From contig NZ_PDJV01000017.1 in NCBI RefSeq assembly GCF_004116465.1, positions 1 to 50,142 of the forward strand: a stretch of 50,142 bases of DNA. Direction: 5' to 3'. The notes under the pieces are model-generated. The model had not been told where the DNA came from. It was given only the letters and a program-made list of their open reading frames with translations, and did not search any database. A program made the position numbers and the translations under genes. Shown piece after piece: positions 45,245 to 50,142 of this stretch. Each line of letters begins with the position of its first letter. Positions within the stretch are counted from its first letter, which is position 1. The DNA comes from Arcobacter sp. F2176. Its GTDB lineage: Bacteria > Campylobacterota > Campylobacteria > Campylobacterales > Arcobacteraceae.

Positions 45245-45781
45245 ATGTTATGTGGTATAGATGAAGCTGGAAGAGGACCATTAGCTGGGCCAATGGTTGT
45301 AGCTGGAGTTGTTTTAAAAAATTCAATAGAAGGATTAAATGATTCTAAAAAACTAAGTGAAAAAAAAAGAGAAAAACTTTTTGATGAAATAATAGCTAAC
45401 TCTTTTTATCATATAGTATTCACTGATGCAAAGACTTTAGATAGCCTTGGATTATCTTTGTGTTTAAAAAACTCTATAGAAGAGATTATGCAAAATGTTA
45501 AAGCAAATGAATATTTAATGGATGGAAATACTTCTTTTGGAATAGAAGGTCTAAAACATGAAATAAAAGCAGATGCCAATTATGAGCAAGTAAGTGCGGC
45601 ATCAATACTAGCAAAAGTTAGCCGAGATAGATATATGGTAAAAATTTCAAATAAATACCCAAACTATATGTTTGAAAAACATAAAGGTTATGGAACAAAA
45701 GTTCATATAGATATGATAAAAGAGTTTGGAAGAAGTGAAGAGCACAGATATAGTTTTAAAACTAAAGGTATTGATTATTAA
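45245..45781 (+). CDS. rnhB: Ribonuclease HII
   Basis: Removes misincorporated ribonucleotides and RNA primers, 178 aa. The catalytic start CGIDEAGRGPLAGPMVVAGVVL carries Asp5 and Glu6, the second Asp is in the YLMDGNTSF segment, and the fourth acid near KADANYEQVSAASILAKVSRD. Shorter than E. coli RNase HII but complete. SD AAGGAAAT precedes the ATG. Divergent from clpB. Confidence 0.95.
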   Translation: MLCGIDEAGRGPLAGPMVVAGVVLKNSIEGLNDSKKLSEKKREKLFDEIIANSFYHIVFTDAKTLDSLGLSLCLKNSIEEIMQNVKANEYLMDGNTSFGIEGLKHEIKADANYEQVSAASILAKVSRDRYMVKISNKYPNYMFEKHKGYGTKVHIDMIKEFGRSEEHRYSFKTKGIDY

Positions 45782-45820
45782 AAAAAGTGCTATAATTCCA
45801 TAAAAAATTTAGTAGGTTAT

Positions 45821-46573
45821 ATGACTGCACCTTTTGATATAAAACAACTTGAACTAACACAATTTGGTAATAATATTTTCTCACCAAAACAATGGCTTGA
45901 TACTATAGTTCCAGAGAGTATGAAAATACTTCCAAATCCTTATCATGAAGCCCCTTTTATATATGAGAATATCAACTTTGATTTTTCAGATATGAAGAGC
46001 TTTATTAAAAATCATGAAGATGAATCTAAAAAAATAGGAATCATCAGTACTGATGATGGAGTTGTACTTCCTAAAAAAAATATAGATATACGAAATACTT
46101 ACAATATCATTCCAAATGATACTTTTCTAAAAGAGTACAATATATTTTTTGAATCACAAAAAAGTAAAATAGAAGAATTTTTTAATGTTTCACTTATGCA
46201 ATCAATTGATCCTCAAATACTTATTTATAAAAATGGCTGTTTTTATAAAAGACACTCTGATAACTGTAGTGAAATAGTTGATTTAAATAAAAATATTATT
46301 GAATATAAGCCAGTAGCTCCTGCTAGAATTATTACAACTGTTTTATTTATCACAACACAAGTAAAAGATCCAAAAGATGAGTTTGAGTTTAGTGGAGGTG
46401 AATTGGTTTTTGATTTTTTATATGATGATAAATTTAGAAAAATATCAATCAAACCTAAAGAGGGAGATTTTGTTGCCTTTTTAAGTAATCCATACTTTTC
46501 TCATAGCGTGAAAAAAATAAAAGATGGAATGAGAGTCTCTGTTGTACAATGGCATAACGCCATTGTGCACTAA
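45821..46573 (+). CDS. 2-oxoglutarate/Fe(II)-dependent oxygenase (prolyl 4-hydroxylase-like)
   Basis: 250 aa, soluble. The C-terminal half carries the double-stranded beta-helix ligands in order: His145 and Asp147 (YKRHSDN), the SGGELVF strand (191-197), His228 (YFSHSVKKI) and Arg238 for 2-oxoglutarate (GMRVSVVQWHN). This is the HxD...H...R pattern of prolyl 4-hydroxylase-type enzymes. The substrate is unknown; bacterial relatives hydroxylate proteins or peptides. 39 bp after rnhB, no other partner; its 3' end overlaps the convergent small gene by 4 bp. Confidence 0.8.
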   Translation: MTAPFDIKQLELTQFGNNIFSPKQWLDTIVPESMKILPNPYHEAPFIYENINFDFSDMKSFIKNHEDESKKIGIISTDDGVVLPKKNIDIRNTYNIIPNDTFLKEYNIFFESQKSKIEEFFNVSLMQSIDPQILIYKNGCFYKRHSDNCSEIVDLNKNIIEYKPVAPARIITTVLFITTQVKDPKDEFEFSGGELVFDFLYDDKFRKISIKPKEGDFVAFLSNPYFSHSVKKIKDGMRVSVVQWHNAIVH

Positions 46574-46815
46574 TTAAGATCTTTAGGAAGTTTTTTTAGA
46601 TTTTTCAAAAACTTATATTTATCAGATTCTGTGTAAAGGACTCTTAGTCCTTTTACATCTCTCTTTGAAGTTGATTCATATTCAATATAATATTCCCCAT
46701 GTATACAAGTAAATATAACTGATGTTTTTGAAACTGGTGATTGAACACACTCTTGCAAATTTTGTTCAGCAAATAGTGAACTTACTAATAGCGCTAATAC
46801 AATTAAATATTTCAT
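46570..46815 (-). CDS. Small secreted or periplasmic protein of unknown function
   Basis: 81 aa. A clear signal peptide (residues 1-16, LIVLALLVSSLFA) leaves a mature protein of about 65 residues with two Cys (residues 23 and 37) that could form a disulfide, a CIHGEYYIEY strand region and a Lys-rich C-terminus. No family recognised. The ATG overlaps the stop of the thiamine-binding protein gene by 4 bp, so they are co-translated. Confidence 0.7.
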   Translation of the reverse strand: MKYLIVLALLVSSLFAEQNLQECVQSPVSKTSVIFTCIHGEYYIEYESTSKRDVKGLRVLYTESDKYKFLKNLKKLPKDLN

Positions 46816-47126
46816 TTTGATACTTCTCCTATTTGTTTTTCTATAGATTCAACTTTCGTTTTTAATCTATTGCTATGACCTTTTCTAATGTCAAAGGTTA
46901 ATGTAGCATAAACTCTATTACAATCAAGTGATTCTAAAACTTTATAACAATCCTCTATAAGCTTCAAAGCTTGCCCTATCTCTTCTGTTTCAATAATAGT
47001 ACACATAGATGTTAGTTGATAAGAATAACCACTTTTTCTAATAGTATCAATCACCTTAGCCACATGTGCACTCTTGCTTTCACCATAATCAGTTGTAAAC
47101 ATCGCCATTTCTAATAATACACTCAT
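46812..47126 (-). CDS. MTH1187/YkoF-type thiamine-binding protein
   Basis: 104 aa, the size and pattern of the DUF77 / thiamine-binding family: MSVLLEMAMFTTD start, GYSYQLTSMCTIIE, and the C-terminal RVYATLTFDIRKG followed by KVESIEKQIG. These ferredoxin-like proteins bind thiamine or its pyrimidine moiety (YkoF, MTH1187) and form tetramers. It lies 8 bp after the diguanylate cyclase and overlaps the next small gene. The physiological ligand here is not known. Confidence 0.85.
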   Translation of the reverse strand: MSVLLEMAMFTTDYGESKSAHVAKVIDTIRKSGYSYQLTSMCTIIETEEIGQALKLIEDCYKVLESLDCNRVYATLTFDIRKGHSNRLKTKVESIEKQIGEVSK

Positions 47127-47134
47127 CTAAACTC

Positions 47135-48571
47135 CTAAACTTCTTTTTCTACTCTATTTTTACCACTATTCTTTACTTTATATAAGGTTTCATCTGCCCT
47201 TGAGATGATTTTTTCTATTGTATCATCCTCTTTAAAAGTACTTACACCAAAACTTGCTGTAATCCCCTCTTTTACTAGATTATTTAATTCTATATCATTC
47301 TCAAAACAATTCTTTAACTTTTGGGCTATGTCAAAAGTTTGTTCCAAATTTGAATTATTTAAAAGAATCAAGAACTCTTCTCCACCCCACCTTGATATGC
47401 TATCACTATCTCTAATTTGTAATTTTAAAATAGCAGCAATTCTTTTTAAAACATCATCTCCAACTAAATGCCCATAGTTATCATTTACAAGTTTAAAATC
47501 ATCTAAGTCTAAGAATATGATTGATTTAGGTATTTTATCCCTTTTAAATTGTTTTAAAGACTTCTCAAAATAATCATTGAAGGTTCTTCTATTATGTAAG
47601 TTTGTTAAGCTATCATAAGCAGCTAAACTTTCCAATTTTTTATTATATATCTTTATTGTATACAAAATTATAATTATGATAAGAATAGTTACAAATAAAG
47701 AAATAATAAGATTTAAAATAAAAGTCTTCCTAACTTCTCCCGTAAAGGTATCAAGCTTGGCTTCAACAAATAAATATAGATTTAACTCTTTTACAAATTT
47801 ACCATTTAAGATATATGTTTTGTCATTTTTTTTATATTCAAAAAGCTGTGGGCTTTCAAATTCTAAATCTTTATTTGCCAAATCTAATTCTTTTATTGTT
47901 ATTAGTTTATCAGGATTATTAAATTCATTTTCACTTAAAACAACTTCACCATTTTTATCTGTAAAGAATACATTAAAATTATATTTGAGCCTAAAGTGTT
48001 TTAACATTTCATTTATATATGAAATCTTTATTCCTATTCCTGTAGCCCCTAAATAATGGAACTTATCATCAAAAATTTTATAATTTATAAACATGATTAA
48101 AGAATCAGCTAGTTTTTTATTAAAGTCTAAATTTATCTCATGATTTTCTGGGGTTTCTTTAAATTTAAAATACCAAGCATTTTCAGGATTGGATTTTTTA
48201 ACTTTATCTATTAGGCCTTTAGAAGTATAATAATTACCCGTTTGATTAGAAACCAAAAAAGTACTAAACATATTGTATCTATTTTTTATACTCTCCAAAT
48301 ATCTACTTATTTTTTCAGTTTGATTTTCTTCATGAAGAATCCAATCTTTTAAAAAAGTATCATTTGCCATCATTGAAGATACTAAGGTAGGCTCTATAAT
48401 ATTTTTTTGCACTTCTGAGTAAATATTATCAATAGACAAAGGAAGTGATCTTTCTTTAAGATTTATTTCCATTTCTTTTAATGCTTTTTCATAGTTCATT
48501 ACAGAAGAACCAATAGTAAAAGTAAGCAACAGAAATGTCACTGTAATTACTACATAATTTTTAATATTCAT
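47135..48571 (-). CDS. Membrane-bound diguanylate cyclase with periplasmic Cache-type sensor
   Basis: 478 aa: an N-terminal helix (about 5-22), a periplasmic sensor (about 25-280) with a Cache-like YLGATGIGIKI segment, a second helix (about 283-305) and a GGDEF domain (about 318-478). The active-site signature is GGEEF (396-400), a functional variant. The inhibitory RxxD site is present as RDSD (387-390), five residues before it. It makes cyclic di-GMP. It follows the histidine kinase by 14 bp; a shared operon suggests joint output, which is inference. Confidence 0.92.
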   Translation of the reverse strand: MNIKNYVVITVTFLLLTFTIGSSVMNYEKALKEMEINLKERSLPLSIDNIYSEVQKNIIEPTLVSSMMANDTFLKDWILHEENQTEKISRYLESIKNRYNMFSTFLVSNQTGNYYTSKGLIDKVKKSNPENAWYFKFKETPENHEINLDFNKKLADSLIMFINYKIFDDKFHYLGATGIGIKISYINEMLKHFRLKYNFNVFFTDKNGEVVLSENEFNNPDKLITIKELDLANKDLEFESPQLFEYKKNDKTYILNGKFVKELNLYLFVEAKLDTFTGEVRKTFILNLIISLFVTILIIIIILYTIKIYNKKLESLAAYDSLTNLHNRRTFNDYFEKSLKQFKRDKIPKSIIFLDLDDFKLVNDNYGHLVGDDVLKRIAAILKLQIRDSDSISRWGGEEFLILLNNSNLEQTFDIAQKLKNCFENDIELNNLVKEGITASFGVSTFKEDDTIEKIISRADETLYKVKNSGKNRVEKEV

Positions 48572-48585
48572 TTCTTTTCCTAATT

Positions 48586-50142
48586 TTATTTTTTCAACTC
48601 TTGAGGTAACGAAATCTTAAAACTAGCACCTTTGTACATTTTTTTATCAATTTCATATTTTACATTTTCAACTTTTATAAAACCCTTTAAATGTTTAGTA
48701 ATTATTTCTTGTGTCATATAAAGTCCTATTCCAGTGCCTTGACTTTTATGTTTAGTGGTAAAATAAGGTTCAAATATTTTTTGAATAATATTATCATCTA
48801 TTCCACCTGCATTATCTCTAATGTCAATAATTATATTGTCATATTTTTTAGAGATTTTTATAATTATAAATTTTTTTTCTGATTTATTTTTCATAAGTGC
48901 ATCATGTGCATTATTAAAAATATTCATTAAACATTGAACTAGTTCATTTTCTAATGTATAAGTAAATAAATCTTCGCATTCATCTTTTATTTCAATATTT
49001 AATGTATCAAATTTTGGTTTTAAAAGTTTTATTGTATTTTTATAAACTTCTTTTATATTGCATCTTACTATATTTTTATCTTTTGCAAAATATTTTCTAA
49101 AATCTTCAATTGTATTTGATAAGTATTTAGTATTATCAATGATATTACTCAAACCCTCTTCAATTTTTTCTTTATTTAAAATCTTATATTCACTTTCAAG
49201 TTTAAGACCACTTGCACTTATTGAAATAGCTGAGAGTGGTTGTCTCCATTGATGAGCAATATTTTCAATCATTTCTCCCATTGCTGCCATTTTGGACTGA
49301 TTAAACAACAGTTGAGATTGTTCTTCGATTTTTTTATCTTTCTCATATTTTTCTGTAATATCTTGAAGTGTTCCTACTATTATCACAGCATTATTTTCAA
49401 TAAAAACTTCACATTGATTATTGACCCATTTAATTTTTTTATTTATTACAAGTCTATGAATGATCTCATAAGGTTTTTTTTCTTTAACAAGTCTATCAAG
49501 AAGTACATTTACCCTTCTTTTATCATCACTATGTACAAAAGACAAAAGATATTTTGAAGAAATTCTTCTTTTACCTTTTTCTATTCCAAAAAGCTCATAT
49601 GTCTCATCGGAAAGGACTAAATCTTCTGTTTCATATGAATAACTCCATGATCCTATTTTTGATATTTTTTGTGCTTTTTTCAAGTTTTCTTGACTTTTCA
49701 AAAGACTTACTTGATTATTCTTTATTCTTTTTCGAATTTTATAAAAAATAGTAATTGATATAGAAATCATTACTAAAGAAAAAATTATTCCCCAAATTAA
49801 CGAATTTTTTATTAATTCTTTTAAATAAACATCTGTCTCATTTTTTAGTTTATCAATTTGTTCATTTAAATCTTCAAAATAAAATCCAGATGTTATAATC
49901 CAATTCCACTGTTTATTCCAATAAAAGTATGCATATCTTTCTTTTTCAATATCAAAGCCTGGTTTTTTAAACCAATATTTATGATAACCTTCCCCTTTTT
50001 CCTTTAAAAGTTTCAATACTTCTTTTCTATAAAAATTTCCTGTTTTATCTTTAACATTATCATCAATTTTTCTTTTTAAAACTTCTTCTTTATTATTGCT
50101 TACAATTAATTGAGCAAAATCTTTACCACCATTTATATCAGA
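48586..50142 (-). CDS. Sensor histidine kinase with Cache and PAS domains (5' end beyond the window)
   Basis: Partial: the frame is open to the last base (518 codons plus stop in view). The upstream part reads DINGGKDFAQLIVSN, typical of a Cache periplasmic domain, followed by NFYRKEVLK, KKPGFDIEKERYAYFYW and NWIITSGFYFED. A membrane helix comes next (about 49795-49730), then a PAS domain (DETYELFGIEKG, VNNQCEVF, VGTLQDITEKYE), the phosphoacceptor block ENIAHQWRQPL, and an HATPase with NIFNNAHDAL, DNAGGID and GTGIGLYMTQ. A TTG at 50016 is an internal Leu codon and not the start. No response regulator is visible. Confidence 0.9.
   Translation of the reverse strand, partial: SDINGGKDFAQLIVSNNKEEVLKRKIDDNVKDKTGNFYRKEVLKLLKEKGEGYHKYWFKKPGFDIEKERYAYFYWNKQWNWIITSGFYFEDLNEQIDKLKNETDVYLKELIKNSLIWGIIFSLVMISISITIFYKIRKRIKNNQVSLLKSQENLKKAQKISKIGSWSYSYETEDLVLSDETYELFGIEKGKRRISSKYLLSFVHSDDKRRVNVLLDRLVKEKKPYEIIHRLVINKKIKWVNNQCEVFIENNAVIIVGTLQDITEKYEKDKKIEEQSQLLFNQSKMAAMGEMIENIAHQWRQPLSAISISASGLKLESEYKILNKEKIEEGLSNIIDNTKYLSNTIEDFRKYFAKDKNIVRCNIKEVYKNTIKLLKPKFDTLNIEIKDECEDLFTYTLENELVQCLMNIFNNAHDALMKNKSEKKFIIIKISKKYDNIIIDIRDNAGGIDDNIIQKIFEPYFTTKHKSQGTGIGLYMTQEIITKHLKGFIKVENVKYEIDKKMYKGASFKISLPQELKK

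Noticed and set aside
50014-50016. TTG at 50016 as the start of the right-end histidine kinase
   Set aside because: The same frame stays open to the window edge and encodes Cache-domain sequence, so this codon is an internal leucine.

Overview
The window is chromosomal DNA from a low-GC member of the Campylobacterota (Epsilonproteobacteria), most likely an Arcobacter-type organism. The evidence is the gene order fmt / birA-parA-parB-atpF'-atpF-atpH-atpA-atpG-atpD-atpC-tolQ-tolR-tolA-tolB-pal-cpoB-slyD-fabD-mtn, an ATP synthase operon without the a and c subunit genes, two histidine kinases with the NIAHQWRQPL phosphoacceptor block seen across this phylum, and very A+T-rich intergenic DNA. Species is not resolved. 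Nearly all of the window is coding. No tRNA, CRISPR array, prophage or insertion sequence was recognised.

Layout. Bases 1-216 hold the leader of an rRNA operon that runs leftwards out of the window: a consensus sigma-70 promoter followed by a boxA antitermination motif. From 217 to 23375 most genes are on the minus strand: mtn-fabD, slyD, the Tol-Pal envelope system, F1 ATP synthase plus both b-type stalk subunits, parA/parB, birA, then fmt-proB-obgE, rpmA-rplU, ridA and dnaG. An AEC permease (plus strand) and an orphan GAF histidine kinase sit between birA and fmt. From 23477 to 26689 a plus-strand operon encodes a LapB-like protein, RNase HI, RNase III and chorismate synthase.

Bases 26703-31939 are an iron-acquisition island. 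An AraC-type regulator is divergent from an operon for a FyuA-like TonB-dependent receptor, a SAM-dependent methyltransferase and an RhtX/FptX-type inner-membrane permease. A 31-bp perfect palindrome containing a 7-1-7 Fur box lies on the -35 element of the receptor promoter. The genes look sufficient to import a foreign siderophore across both membranes, while the methyltransferase gives the locus an activity that import alone does not need.

Bases 31940-32377 have no convincing gene but are dense in structure: a candidate small RNA ending in a strong terminator, a 14-bp inverted repeat, a run of ten G and two direct repeats 31 bp apart in front of a DUF134/NifX-like regulator. After that come htpX, sixA, a flavoprotein, a stand-alone AIPR-family (phage-resistance associated) protein, a 121-bp palindrome, and the conserved mnmE-jag-yidC-yidD-rnpA-rpmH cluster. 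Two genes of that cluster, rnpA and rpmH, are easily missed; rnpA has no standard start codon and appears to begin at AUU inside rpmH. clpB follows, with a CIRCE operator and a consensus promoter, then rnhB and a 2-oxoglutarate oxygenase. The right end is a minus-strand operon for a Cache/PAS histidine kinase (cut by the window edge), a diguanylate cyclase, a thiamine-binding protein and a small periplasmic protein.
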